64,000 nt of DNA, from assembly GCA_948567375.1 (NCBI GenBank), contig OX419758.1, forward strand, positions 50,855,473 to 50,919,472, given 5' to 3'. How positions within the stretch are numbered: the first letter of the stretch is position 1; every line of letters starts with the position of its first letter. Below, piece after piece: positions 46,528 to 58,965 of the stretch. Position numbers and translations under genes: made by a program. Below the pieces are notes generated by a model. It was given only the letters and a program-made list of their open reading frames with translations, was not told the origin of the DNA and ran no database searches. The DNA comes from Lunularia cruciata (lineage: Eukaryota; Streptophyta; Marchantiopsida; Lunulariales; Lunulariaceae).

Positions 46528-47218
46528 TGTGAGCCGGCCTGTCTCTCACTCAGGATGAACCTCTGATGGCTATTATGGTAGCGCACCATGGACTAAGAAG
46601 GCAAGGAACCCCAACTCCATCATACTCCTCCAAGGCTAACACTCCAAGACTCAAGACATTGCTCACTAGAGAACTCAATGAGAGAGAGATAGTTGCAAAT
46701 GAAAGGATGATGAGTACCTACTCACCCTTTGTTTATATACTTGTGAAATAGTTACGTACCAAAGTTACTAATTACCATAGTAACTCAAGTTACTAGACTA
46801 AAAGTCAAGTAAAGTCAAAAAGTAGAAAGGAATATCCATTCACATGGGCATATTCCCCTGAGCATGTGTTCTTATCTTGACCCAACCACTAAGTCAAGGA
46901 TTCCTTCACATGGGCTATCCTTGGACTAAAGAAGAATCCAAAACAAAAAGGTTTGCGGGCCCAAGAGTTCTCAACTCTTTCCTCAAAGCCAAACACCTAG
47001 GAATAATACCAAGTCAACACACTAAAATCCAAAATAGTGGTGCTCATCTTTCTACTTCCTCTAAAGTAAGTTCCCATCTATCTTAGCTATGACTAACTTT
47101 ATCTAACCATGACTAATATAGAACCATCCCTTATCTCTATATAAATAATATCTCTTAAGTACTTGTAATACCAAGCTAAATATCACAATACCACACACAT
47201 GCACAAATGGGTGTTACA
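46528..47218 (-). repeat. 3' LTR of element D
   Basis: 691 bp, TGTGAGCCGGCC to GGGTGTTACA. TATA box at 46732-46739 on the minus strand. It shares D-specific variants (gtacctactcacccttt) with the 5' LTR. Confidence 0.95.
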
Positions 47219-47235
47219 TTTACCCCCGGACTAAG
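47219..47235 (-). other. Polypurine tract of element D
   Basis: Minus-strand CTTAGTCCGGGGGTAAA abuts the 3' LTR start TGTAACACCC. Confidence 0.78.
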
Positions 47236-47266
47236 TTTTCACTTTCTCCTCAAAGTGAAGGTCTCT

Positions 47267-50200
47267 CTACCTTCTATGGTACATCTTCAACTTATCATGG
47301 TTAATCCTATCAAAGTGTCTTCCTCCCAACTCCTTGAGATCATAGGTGTAATTGCCCCACACCTTCTCTACTATGAAAGGTCCAAAGTACTTAGGCAAAA
47401 ACTTCTTTTGCACTCTCTTGAATCGAATGGAATCAAACAACATTACCCAATCACCTTCTTTGAAAGGCTCCACCTTCTTCTTGCCTTGCCTCTTGTCATA
47501 GCTCTCCTTTTGTTTCCTTTGGGCTTGCTCCACTCGAACCATAGCAACTGCTCTTGCCTCTTCCAACTCCATGAGTTGATCCTTCCTTGACTTCTCTGCA
47601 TCACTTCCTTGTGCTTTCTTCAATCTCCTATGAATGCTTTGGAAGGTAGGAAGATCAAAGTGAATAGGTAAGGTAGACTCAATACCATACACCAATTGGA
47701 ATGAGGAATATCCGGTGGAAGTCTTCATGGTTGTCCTATACTCCCACAAAACTGCATGAATCCTCTTGTCCCAATGATGTTTAGCCCCCTCCATTTCTGC
47801 ATCTTTGGCCAACATCATGCACAAGGTCTGATTGGTTCTCTCTGCCAAGCCATTGGAATTTGGCTTATAGGATGTAGTTACTCTATGTGTGATAGAGAAA
47901 TGTCATAGCATGGCTATAGTAATGCTTCCTGTAAACTCTCCTCCTCTATTAGAAACCAACTCCAAAGGGCATCCAAACCTAGTGATAATGCGTTCATAAA
48001 GAAATCTACCCACTTCATCTTCATTCTTGTCCCTCAATGGTCTAGCCTCAACCCACTTGGTAAGGTAATCAGTAACTACCACAATGTACCAATTGTTACT
48101 TGGGGTTCTATTGAGAGGACCTACAAAATCAATTCCCCACTTCTCAAAAGGTCCTAGCAATGGAATTGATCTAAGTGGTGGAGTGGATGTAGACTTTCTA
48201 GCAAAAGCTTGACAAATATGACAAGTTTTGCAATAATCAAGACAATCCTTGAAAATCCCTCTCCAATGGTAACCTGTATCTAGAATCTTGAAAGCAGTCA
48301 CCTTTCCTGCAAAGTGTCCTCCACATACTAAACCTTCATGAAACTCCTTTATGAGAAGGATAGACTCTTCCTTACCCACTGCTCTTCGAAGTAGACCATC
48401 TGCTCCTTGATGAAAAAGAATATCCTCCACCATTGTGTAAGGTCTAGATCTTGCTGCAAGGGCCTTCCTCTCCCTAGCATGCATCCCTTCTGGATAGTTA
48501 CCTTTTGTCACAAAATCCACAATCTCCTTGTACTCCATTGGAACCTCTTGAGTGACTGAGATTGTCATGAGCTCCTCATCCGGGAAGGAATCATCCACTG
48601 GCTCATCTCCATCATGATCATAGGCTCTAGATAATAAATCAGCATTTGCATGTTTCTTTCTTGGCCTATCTTCAATGGTGTAGTCATACTCATACAAGAG
48701 TATCATCCACCTTGCTAGTCTCCCTTCAACATTAGGCTTGTTGAAGATGTACTTCAAAGCCTTGTGATCCGTGACAATGGTGGCTCTCCCTCCAATCAAG
48801 TAGTGTCAAAACTTCTTGAGACCAAAGATCACTGCCAACCCTTCTCTCTCCGTGACAGAGTAGTTCTTCTCTGCTAAAACCATCTGCCTACTAGCATAAG
48901 CTATTGGATGATCATGCCCATCTTGGTCTAATTGACTAAGAGTGCATCCTATAGCTACATTAGAAGCATCAGTGTAGAGGATGAAAGGTTTACTCCAATC
49001 AGGTTTAGCAAGAATTGGAGCTACAACAAGGGATTGCTTGAGCTCCTCAAAAGCTTTGAGAGCCTCCTTGTCTTCTAAAATCACCATGTAATCTACACCC
49101 TTCTTCATGTAGATGGTCAATGCATAAGCCTTGTTGGAAAATGAGAAGATGAACCTCCTATAGTACCCAACCATCCCCAAGAATTGGCGTAACTTTGTCA
49201 AGCTTGAAGGGAATGGAAGGTTTGAGATTTTCCTCACCTTCTCAGGATCAACTGCTATTCCATCCTTGGAGATGATATGCCCCAAAAGTAGACCTTCTTC
49301 ACATCCAAAAATGCACTTCTCTTGGTTGAGTGATGCATTTGCCTCATCCAAGCGTTGCAAGACTTTGATTAGGTGCTCAAAGTGCTCCTCCTTGCTCCCA
49401 TAGACACAAAAGTCATCAAGGAAATCTCTCACAAATTTCCCAATGAAAGGTTCAAATACCTTGTTCATGAACCGTTGGAATGTGGCTGGAGCATTGCAAA
49501 GCCCAAAAGGCATGACCTTGAAAGCGTAAATTCCCCAAGGTGTGGTGAATGTGGTGACTTGTTGATGCTCTGGTGCAATCTTGATTTGGTTATATCCACT
49601 ATAACCATCTCCAAAACTGTACCTCTCATGACCTGCAACCTCCTCCAAGATCTCATCAATGAATGGCAATGGATAGTAGTCCTTCTTGGTAACAGCATTG
49701 AGCTTCTTGTAATCCACACATACCCAAAGCTTGCCATTCTTTTTCTTCACAATGACAATTGGAGACACCCATTCTGAATTCTCCACCTCAAAGATAAATC
49801 CAATCTCCTTGAGCTTATCAATCTCCTCCTTCACAACCAAAGATATTGGTGGGCTAATGCGACGTTGCTTTTGGCGGATTGGTCTTGCATGTGACTCCAC
49901 CTCTATCTTGTGCTCCTCCAAGGTGACTTCCTTCAAATCCTTGTAACTAAAAGCAAACACATGGATGAACTTGCGGAAAATCTCCTCAAATCTTACCTTC
50001 TCCTCCTTGGTAACATTTGGGCCATACTTGAGGGTAGATAACCTTCTCTCTACCTCCTCAAGTGTCAATGGTGATTTATCTGGGTCCTTCAAAACCTCTG
50101 GCTTAGGTGCAAAATCCATAGCACACAAAGGATACACATCTGAATCAGATTCAGATTCATCCTCCTCCGTGGAAGTCTCCTCTTCCATGCTTGTGTCCAC

Positions 50201-52093
50201 ACCTGAAGCTCCTTCTTCAGAATCTGATTCCCAATAATCAGAAGATGGTGTATCTGAATGTGAAGTGTTGGTGGTGTTAGTCATAGGAACAGTGACTCTA
50301 TGGTTTGATGGCCCAATCCTCAAGTACCCTTTGTGCCATCGATCAGTTGTGCGTGCTGCTCTCAACCATGGCCTCCCAAGAAGTAAGTCATAGCTTGAAT
50401 CCTTCAAGACTTGGAAAGTCATGAGATTTTGAACTTTCATAACTGAAACTACCGCCTTATCCATCACCCCTACTGGTCGAACTTGTTGCTTGTTTGCCAT
50501 GCTCACCACAAATGTTGAAGGTCTTGAGGGTATCATACCCAACTTCTTCATCAACCTTTCTGAGATGGCATTCACTGCTGATCCTCCATCAACCAATGCA
50601 TCCTTGATGTTGTGACCATTCACTCTCACATCAATCTTGGAGGCATATTCACAAGCTTCCCATGGTGCTGGCTTGGCATCCACCACCCCCATTGATACTG
50701 GAACTTTTGCCTTCTTCTTCTTCTTGCTCCTTGTAGAACTCAAACCACCTCTAAGCTCCTTTCTCAAGGTAGGGTTCAAAGCAATTAATTGGCCCACTGT
50801 GATGTTAGCCTTGTGACTACCAACATCCTCCAACACATTGTAGTTCCATTGTTGCTTTGAGATCAAGAAGTCCTCCATCCCCAACTTCTTCCTTGGAGTC
50901 TTTGTTGTTGATGGTGTTGAGGTGCAAGTGCTCCTAGTAGACATAGGAGTATCCTTGCTTGAAGTAAATCCTTGAGAAGAGTGAACATCCTCTGCAAAAC
51001 GAGCTCTCTTCTTCTCTTGTGCCAAAAGCTCCAAATTAAGACCCTTGGAGTTTGAGCACTCTCCCTTCTCATACTTGCTCTCAACCACATCTATGGATGC
51101 TATCCCCTTACCTTTGTTGGGATTAGGAGCCACTTGGGTGTCACTACCTCCCTCTTTCCCTCTATTGGCTCCCTCATAACCCCTTCCTCCATGGTAAGTG
51201 GAATTTGGGCAATTCCTTTGGATATGGCCTCTTCCTCCACAACCAAAACAATTTCTATAATTGAAATTGTTGGCTGGTTGGCCTCCTCTATATGGATAGT
51301 TTCCATAACTCCTAGGCCCTCTCCCTACATTCTGATCCACCTATCTCTTCTCCCATAGTAGCACCACATTGATCTTGAGATCCGCAAGTTGTTCTGTGGT
51401 GGTTTGGAGTGGATCTTATGGTGGAGGTGCAAGAACTGGAGCAACTACTACTTGTGGTGCAACCCTTGTCACCAAAGTATCAGAAGTTCCACCATACTTG
51501 TAGCCTTGAGGAGGATGCACAACCTCCTTCACCACCAAATCACTCTCATCCCCTTCCAAACTCTCCTCCATACAAATTGCGATCTTGATAGCTTCAACCT
51601 TGGAAGAAGGTTTCTCATATCTCACCTTGCTTCTAATTTGTGGTCTCAATCCTCCCACAAAATTCTTGGTGAGCATGGCCCCTATGCCAATCATTGTAGT
51701 CTCCACATCATCCCCACCCTTCCTCAACACTATGCAAAATCTGGACTCTAACTTTTCCACTCTTTCCACATAGACTCTCACTTTCTCTCCATCTCCTTGC
51801 TTGAGAAATGTAACCTCACTCATCAATCTCTCATAACTCTCATCAGGAAGAAAGTTCTCAATGAGTGCTGAAGTCAAAGTCTCCCAAGACTCCTCTTCCC
51901 CATCTCTCCTCTCTCTCTTTTGGTATTCTGACTCATACCATGTAAGTGCTGCATCCTCAAAGAAATCTGGTAATAATGAGGCCCACTCATTCTTCCTCCT
52001 CTCATTGTTTCCTATGCAAGCTCTCTTGAAGTCTCTCACAAAGGCCTCCACATCTTCTCCATCCTTGCCAAAGAAAACCGGAAGTTTCCCCAT
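47267..52093 (-). pseudogene. gag-pol: Gag-pol of element D: one frame, four stop codons
   Basis: A single frame of about 1608 codons from MGKLPVFF (52093) to HRR (47267), broken by TAA 51413, TAG at about 51344, TGA 48803 and TGA 47900 but with no frameshift. Order: capsid (ENFLPDESYERLM), knuckle CFGCGGRGHIQRNC (about 51200-51250), protease VDGGSAVNAI, acidic linker, RT (MPFGLCNAPATFQ; FLDDFCVYG), RNase H (YTDASNVAIGC), integrase zinc region (CKTCHIC), DFVGPL, VSNRGGEF, GLAERTNQT and a GPF module, with no chromodomain. The second integrase Asp is Asn here (Asp in A and B). All four stops can arise by single substitutions. Confidence 0.93.
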
Positions 52094-52327
52094 CTTAACC
52101 CCTCACTATCTTTCTTTTCTCTCAATTTTTTTTTCTCTTTTCTTTTCTCTCACTCTATTACTAATAGAGTATATACATGACTAACACCATCTGAGAATAA
52201 TCCACTCTAGGGAACACAAAAGGTTCAGGTTGCTCCAAGATTTCTATAGCAACATCAAATCCTAGAGTGCATATTAATCTAACTCTCATGGATAGTTTAT
52301 CCATAAGTTGAAAGATTATCTCCATCA

Positions 52328-52801
52328 CTAATCTTGAGAACTAGCTGATGAAGGTGATAGTATTTCTGTAGCTGTACTAAGACTCTCTCCAATATCCTTC
52401 ACCAAAGTTTCCAAAAGTGCTTTTACTCCACTACACTCGTGTTCTTTTGGAAGTCCTTCAACTCCACAAACCTCACACAACTCCTTGGTCTTAGATCTTC
52501 TCCCTCCCAATCTTGGTGAAGAAGGTCCAACATGCAAACCCAAGTCAAGTAAGCCTCTCCTTTCCCTCAATCTCTTGCTCTCAAAGGTCAATGGACATGA
52601 ATTTGCCTTTTGTCCCTTCTCTCTACATAGAAAGCACTTAGACTCACTCTTTCCTCCAAGTGGTGTAGGTTTTTGGATCCTCTCAACACTCTCTTCAAAT
52701 TCTATTGTAAACTCTCTTTTCCTCAAATCAACCCCTACAATCACCTCAAACCCTTGGGGAACCTTGCATAATCTCAATTTCCACTCTTGATGACCCTCCA
52801 T
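52328..52801 (-). CDS. Zinc-knuckle leader ORF of element D
   Basis: An open ORF of about 157 codons between primer site and gag; the frame is open upstream to 52825, but the Met at 52801 is shared with A and B. N-terminal EWKLRLCKVPQGFEV, knuckle CFLCREKGQKANSC (the His position reads Gln, so it is impaired), a basic region, a second Cys cluster CEVCGVEGLPKEHEC, and a Ser-rich C-terminus. It is followed by a gap of about 230 bp with a purine-rich tract before gag. The role is unknown; packaging or RNA binding would suit a knuckle protein. Confidence 0.6.
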   Translation of the reverse strand: MEGHQEWKLRLCKVPQGFEVIVGVDLRKREFTIEFEESVERIQKPTPLGGKSESKCFLCREKGQKANSCPLTFESKRLRERRGLLDLGLHVGPSSPRLGGRRSKTKELCEVCGVEGLPKEHECSGVKALLETLVKDIGESLSTATEILSPSSASSQD

Positions 52802-53640
52802 GTTCCCCAAGATGAATCTAAACACTCAAACATGCTTTTTGTTGATTTCAAACTTCTCATGCATGAGATCTTCACTCTGCAGAATTGACCCTTCCTCACA
52901 ATGTCACTCAAATCTCCCAACCAATATGTCACAGTCCTCTGAAATTTTCCACACTTGATCACAACTTCAGGGCGTCCCTCCTTGCAAAATTTGAGATCTT
53001 TTCATCAAGCCATTTGGCCTAGACACCTTTCTATTCAGCACCCATATTTCAGATTTGGTCTGAAAACCACCCCCCTCACTTCAAAAACTCATAACGCCCT
53101 GCGCAAAAACAATCGCTCTCTAATTTTTGTGGCAGTAGGTAGGATACAATGCACTGAATTTTCTTGAAAATTTTCAGGACAATTCACTGAACATTAAAGA
53201 AATGGCAGACTATGTACAGTTTTCCAGAGAGCATGCAATTGCGGGAGCACTTTACCCTATCAACTTTCAAAAATTCTAGCCCAGTGTGCAGAGAAGCTCT
53301 CTCAATAATTTCAAGTGTGCTAACTGAAAGATAACCCAAGCTATCATATGTAGAAATCTCAAGTCCAGATCTCAAACTTGAGATTTTGCCCAAAATCACC
53401 TTAATCCCCAAAATCTGCAATCCACCTCACACAATCTCTCCAATTCCTCTCATGTGTACAAGATGTACAAAATCACCTCAAAGACATCATAATGAACTAC
53501 AGGGTATACAAATGGATCTTGGTTCTCTAACATAAGTTCAGCCCTCTCCTCTCCTAATGTTCTCTCCAAGTGAGCTCTCATAGCCTCCTTCTGCCTAATG
53601 TAGAATTGGACGCGGAACATTATCTTGCCTTCTAGAGAGG
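52802..53640 (-). other. Untranslated leader of element D
   Basis: Conserved with B and A, with no ORF other than shadows. It lies between the primer site and the leader ORF. Confidence 0.5.
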
Positions 53641-53657
53641 TCCCGGCAACGGAACCA
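53641..53657 (-). other. Primer binding site of element D (tRNA-Glu type)
   Basis: Minus-strand TGGTTCCGTTGCCGGGA, identical to B, four bases from the LTR. Confidence 0.8.
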
Positions 53658-53661
53658 AAAA

Positions 53662-54353
53662 TGTGAGCCCGCCTGTCTCTCACTCAGGATGAACCTCTGA
53701 TGGCTATTATGGTAGCGCACCATGGACTAAGAAGGCAAGGAACCCCAACTCCATCATACTCCTCCAAGGCTAACACTCCAAGACTCAAGACATTGCTCAC
53801 TAGAGAACTCAATGAGAGAGAGATAGTTGCAAATGAAATGATGATGAGTACCTACTCACCCTTTGTTTATATACTTGTGAAATAATTACGTACCAAAGTT
53901 ACTAATTACTATAGTAACTCAAGTTACTAGACTAAAAGTCAAGTAAAGTCAAAAAGTAGAAAGGAATATCCATTCACATGGGCATATTCCCCTAAGCATG
54001 TGGTCTTATCTTGACCCAACCACTAAATCAAGGATTCCTTCACATGGGCTATTCTTGGACTAAAGAAGAATCCAAAACAAAAAGGTTTGCGGGCCCAAGA
54101 GTTCTCAACTCTTTCCTCAAAGCCAAACACCTAGGAATAATACCAAGTCAACACACTAAAATCCAAAATAGTGGTGCTCATCTTTTCTACTTCCTCTAAA
54201 GTAAGTTCCCATCTATCTTAGCTATGACTAACTTTATCTAACCATGACTAATATAGAACCATCCTTTATCTCTATATAAATAATATCTCTTAAGTACTTG
54301 TAATACCAAGCTAAATATCACAATACCACACACATGCACAAATGAGTGTTACA
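53662..54353 (-). repeat. 5' LTR of element D
   Basis: 692 bp, TGTGAGCCCGCC to TGAGTGTTACA, followed by target duplication CCTC (54354-54357). Confidence 0.95.
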
Positions 54354-54357
54354 CCTC

Positions 54358-55730
54358 CCGATGCTTTGGAGTGTAAAGATTCAATCACTCCTCCTACTTT
54401 GTATGATTCCAAGCATCACCAAAGTACTTTGTCTTTGCCCATCTTGAATAGAATGCTTTGTTTGAGCTGGTACAGCCCCATTTTCCTAAGAAAGACTGCC
54501 CTCTGCTTTGGGTCCATCCCTTTAGGACAATGGAGAGTATGCAAATGATGATATTTTGCTGCATACCTCGTACTTCGCATTGCTGTTAATTGATATAACT
54601 CTTCATTGGGGAACTGATCATCAATTTCCCACTCTTGGTCTTGAGTTTCTAACTTGGACAGGAAGTCCGCATTTGAATGCGAAGCTCCCTTCCTTACTTG
54701 TACAATATATGTGAAATCTTGCAACAACAAGATCCATCTTGCAATTTGCCAAGACAAATCTGCCTTCTTGACCAAATGTTGCAATGCGTAATGGTCAACA
54801 TAGAAGACAAACTTGTATCCCAATAGGTAGTGGTGAAATTTCTTGCAGGCATACACCATTTTGAGTGCTTCTCTTTTAGTCGTCGAATAGTTCTTTTAAG
54901 AAATTGAAAGTTGTCGGTTGGCATAATACACCGGGTAGTCCTTCTTTTTCTTGTCCTTCTGACTTAAAACAACACCAATAGCCATGGACAAAGTGTCCAC
55001 ATATGCATGAAAAGGGACGTTCCAATTTGGTGCCCTCATAATTGGTGCTTCAACCAATTTCTTCTTCAACACCTGGAAAGCTTCTTCTTGATTTGCTTCC
55101 CACAGATAGTAGTATCCAACATGTCCCAAAAAGGCTCTCAGCTCCCGGATGTTCTTTGGGGACTCCAAAGTTGTGATTACTTGAACCTTCTCGACATTGA
55201 CTTCAATACCTCGGCTTGATACCCGATGCCCTAGAAGTATTCCCTCCTTCATTGCAAAGAAGCATTTCTTCGGGTGTAATGACAAGCTGGCAAAATGACA
55301 CCTTTCAAAAGTTTGGTGAAGGTAATCCAAATGTACATCTCTTCGCCCAAACACACAAAAATCATCAATGAAGACTTCCACAAATTTGCGCATGAAATCT
55401 TTGAAGATTGAATTCATCATCCGCTGGAAAGTAGCGGGAGCATTACACAACCCAAAGGGCATTTGATTGTAAGCAAAAGTGCCCCAATCGGTCATGAATG
55501 TAGTTTTATCCTTGTCCTCTTCTTGAATGGATACTTGATTGTACCTTGAAAATCCATCAAAAAAGCTATAACAAGGGTGACCAGCTACTTGGTCTAGAAT
55601 TGTATCGGTAAAAGGCAAGGGATGATGATCCTTACTTGTGACTGCGTTCAACTTACAAAAGTCTTGGCACACTCGGATCTTCCTTGTTTTCTTCTTCAGG
55701 ACAATGACAATGGGGGAGACCTATTCACTG
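54358..55730 (-). pseudogene. pol: RT-RNase H and integrase start of element F
   Basis: Minus-strand RT from 55672: FCKLNAVTSKDHHPLPFTD, MPFGLCNAPATFQRMMN, the catalytic VFIDDFCVFG (about 55344-55375), LLGHRVSSRGIEV, thumb FLGHVGYYY. RNase H follows from about 55000 to 54600 (AYVDTLSMAIGVVLSQ, with Thr where the usual catalytic pattern is TDAS; FYVDHYALQHLVKK; HSNADFLSKLE). The integrase N-terminus is reached at 54358, where element D interrupts. Shifts occur near 54895 and stops near 54416. Confidence 0.85.
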
Positions 55731-56604
55731 CTTAAGACAGGGAAGATGATTCTGGCTCCTAGGGATCTTTGTCTTCGACATCCACCTCGTAGCATTCCAA
55801 GTAATTGACTTGGACTTCGTCTTCGGATTTGTTTGAGGATAAAGACAATGAGTCTTTGGATTTTTCCTTCTCTTTTGACAAACTTGTTTCCCCGAGATGG
55901 GGAACTTTTTTCCAACTCACAGTCACCATCTTCTGATCTTTGAACGAAATGTCCTTGAATTGTAACTTCTGTTGATGCCAATCCACCACAACTTAGGCAA
56001 TGTACAACCAGGGTCTTTTGATCAACAAAGGGTAACCAGTCTTAGGCACTGGTCGCAACACAATGTAATTCAACTTGAAGGGCACCCCTCCAATGATTGT
56101 GGTAATGTTTGATAGCATGCCCAAAGGCCATCTCGTGGTTTGGTCTGCAAATTTCAAAACTCGGGATGTTGGCTCAAACATATGATACCCCAATTGATTT
56201 GCAGTATCCTTGGTCATGACATTCACACCGGAACCCAAATCAATGGGTCTTGATGTGATCATGCACCCTGCAATCTCCGTATCAACCTTGGGAGATCCCA
56301 AATCTTCTTGTACAATACGATAGATAGCATGCAGGTCCTTCTTTGACATTGATCTCACCTTCTTAAGGGCCAAATTCAAATGCTTCTTGTACAGCTTATT
56401 ATCTTCCCACAATTGCTTGAATGTAATGTTGGCCTTTGTGGCTGCCAAATCCGCTACAATATCATATTGGGGTAGTCCTCCCAATTTGACCATCTTTGCT
56501 TTCGGCTTTGAAGTCTCTCCATGTTCCATTTTGACTTCGGGGCATTTTAAGATGGTGATGGGATTGCTAGTAGCCTTAACCCGAGGTTCCTCGGGTTGGC
56601 CCAC
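55731..56604 (-). pseudogene. pro: Protease and protease-RT linker of element F
   Basis: The frame 55993-56604 includes the aspartic protease motif PIDLGSGVNVM (D-L-G-S; about 56235-56270) and KTGYPLLIKRPWL, the flap-to-C-terminal region typical of Ty3 protease ending in GRPWL. An acidic, Lys/Ser-rich linker (55721-55981) leads into RT. One stop separates protease from linker. The DLGS form differs from the DGGS of family 1. Confidence 0.75.
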
Positions 56605-56833
56605 CTTGGCTTGGATCAGACACTTTACTTCGGATCAGATGTCCGTTGGAAAAACTGGAGGCTTCGTCTTCGTCTCCTCCTCCAAACTCAGTTTCTGAGT
56701 TCTGAGTAGTGCCTCCTTAAGTTCTTTCTGCAAGGCTTTAGCTTTGGCTTTAGAGAGGATCTTTTCCTCCTTGCAAAAAGAATTGCCTTTGGGCGTAGTC
56801 TCTTTGCCTTTCTGGAAGACAACAAGGTCGTAC

Positions 56834-58877
56834 TCAGTTCTTTGGGATCACGCTTCTTCTTACTTGTGCATGTCCAACCTTCAAAATTTCAAGGTCTGGC
56901 CATTCTACTTCCGAGGACGGACATCCTTCTTGAGGTCTCTCTTCCTCAAGCGTGATGCAATTTACATCGGTACCCCCTTTTGCCTGAATCGCTGCACGCT
57001 CAGCGGAGGTCTGTACATATTTTATAGGCGGCTTCGGGTTTAGTGGGTGAGGGCATTGGTTGCCTATATGACCTAATCCTTTACAATTTCCACAAAGGGG
57101 AACGTACCCAATTTGCCTTCTTGGCTCCGGACAGTTTGGAGACCAATGTCCCATCGAGCCACAATTATAATAGGCTCTAGGTGCAACATTCTAAGGTCAA
57201 TTTTGGTTGCTCATCGGTGGTCTTCATGAAGGAGCATTGGGGTTATACTCCCTTGGTCCGAACCTCAGACCTTGATACGATGTGCTTGCCTGAGGCTGTA
57301 CCTCTTGAGTTTGGTACACAACCTCTTCTTCCTCGTCTTGGTTCCATCTCGGAACCCAATCAATCTACTGCACCGGGAATGCATTACAAGTATTGCATTC
57401 CGTGTTTGCATGGCCCAACTTGCCACATGCGGTGCACCATACATTTGATCTGCCAAATGCTAGGGCCTTCCTTCTATCTTTAGCCCCAATCATCTAGATC
57501 TTAAAATCCAAAAACTCCTTGATGAGATATCTAGCTTGGTATCCGCCTTATGTATACTCTTTGTTGGAGGAGTCACTGGTTTCTTACTCCCATGTCTTCT
57601 TACTTGTCTTGGCTTTGATTCTTCTTTGGATTCTCAAGAAGAGCTCGAGGACGTAGAGGATTCCTCCAAAGAAGGGGATGTACTACAAGAAGCTCTCCTT
57701 CTGGGCTTCTTGCCTTTCTTCTCCCAATTTCTTCAGTTGCCGGTAGAGTGAGAGTGAGCGGCCTTGTAGCGGGCGACATGTTTGAGTACCTTGTCAAGGG
57801 AAGTTACATTCCTCTCCCTTGCAAAGATTCAAATCTCTGGTGAAAGTCCTCCCAAGAACCAGGTAATGGCTTGGGCATCGGAGTAACCCACCACCCCCAA
57901 TTGCTTTGGGACTCGGTTCAAGAGTGCCATGAACCGCTCAGAGTAGTCTCTCAACTTCTCCTTCTTGCCTTGGTCTAAATCATTGAGTGCCGCAAAGACA
58001 CTCGTATCATAATCAACTTCTCGAAATCATTCCAGTTTCTCAAGTCTGCCTAGTCTACCGGTACGAACCCCTTTTGGGTCACATGGGTGTACCAACTCCG
58101 AGCTTTCTTTCGGAGCAGACTTGGGAAAATTCATAGTCAATCTGCCAAGTCATGCTCCTTGTTAGCAAAGAAGATGACTTCAAATTCTTTAATGAATTCT
58201 TTAGGGTCTTCATCTTGTTTTATTACCCTATACTTCTGATAGGCGTGTCGTGTGACAGGCAATGAAGTCATCATTTGATGCAATGGGATTGGCTAGGGTA
58301 GATTTAAACTTGACGGAACCAAGAAATTGGCTGGAATTGACGCCATGTTTTCAGCCCAAGGATTCTAATTTGTCAAATTCAAGGTAGGGTCTTCTTTGAC
58401 AATTTCTTCTATGAAGGTGTCAACTTCAACCCGGTTGGAAGATTCAGGCTCAACACCTTCGATGTGTTCTTCAAAATTCCTTTGGTACAACCAAGGAATC
58501 ATTCATAGAAGATGTTGACACTCGTCTTCCATCAATGTCCGTGTTGTCTTTTCTCAAACAAAGTTCTTTAAAGACGCGACTTCCTTTATAGCTCTAGGGG
58601 AAGTTGGTGTACTGGGCCGTAATGCATTTGTCTGGCCACTTGAGTCTTTCTTCTTCTTAGAGGGAGAGGGAGATGCAAAGTAGCCTTGCCAACCGCCATC
58701 ACGTTTCTTGTGGTCAAGTTCTCGTAGGGCTTCTTGCACTCTGTGAAGGAATTGAAAGTCCAACACCTCTCGTTCAGTTTCGTCAAAAGTGGATGGGACT
58801 TTCAAACGTTTGTCTTCTTCATGCTGCAATGCTTGTCTTTGAACTCTCTCTTCCCGTTGTTCTCTTGATGCAGACAT
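56834..58877 (-). pseudogene. gag: Gag of element F
   Basis: It starts MSASREQREERVQR at 58877 with a charged, probably helical N-terminus and a Lys/Ser linker. A degraded capsid block near 58060-58230 contains DEDPKEFIKEFEVIFF and RKKARSWYTHV. Two nucleocapsid knuckles follow: the first lost its first Cys (YYNCGSMGHWSPNC at about 57130-57170) and the second is intact (CGNCKGLGHIGNQC, about 57060-57100). Several stops lie in the capsid part. Confidence 0.75.
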
Positions 58878-58965
58878 TCATATTGCTTTGATACCTAGTT
58901 TCAAATTTGGCTTCATATTCTTCCACTTCCGAGATTTGTATCCCTTGCAGCAGTGCCCAAAATCA
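58878..58965 (-). other. Primer-site region of element F
   Basis: Six bases from the LTR the minus strand reads TGGGCACTGCTGCAAGGGA (58941-58959). It loosely resembles the TGGCGCCGTTGCCGGGGA site for tRNA-Asp but has many mismatches, so no tRNA is assigned. There is only ~60 bp between this site and gag, unlike the long leader of family 1. Confidence 0.45.

Larger units (their letters stand above)
46528..54353 (-). mobile_element. Family-1 Ty3/gypsy element D, nearly intact
   Basis: 7826 bp. Target duplication CCTC lies at 46524-46527 and 54354-54357. The flanks, read on the minus strand, rejoin the integrase frame of element F (...ASGG / GGHYARK). Its LTRs differ at about a dozen positions by eye, the lowest of the pairs here, so it is the youngest insertion. 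It has complete LTRs, primer site, polypurine tract, leader ORF and one long gag-pol frame. Confidence 0.96.
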
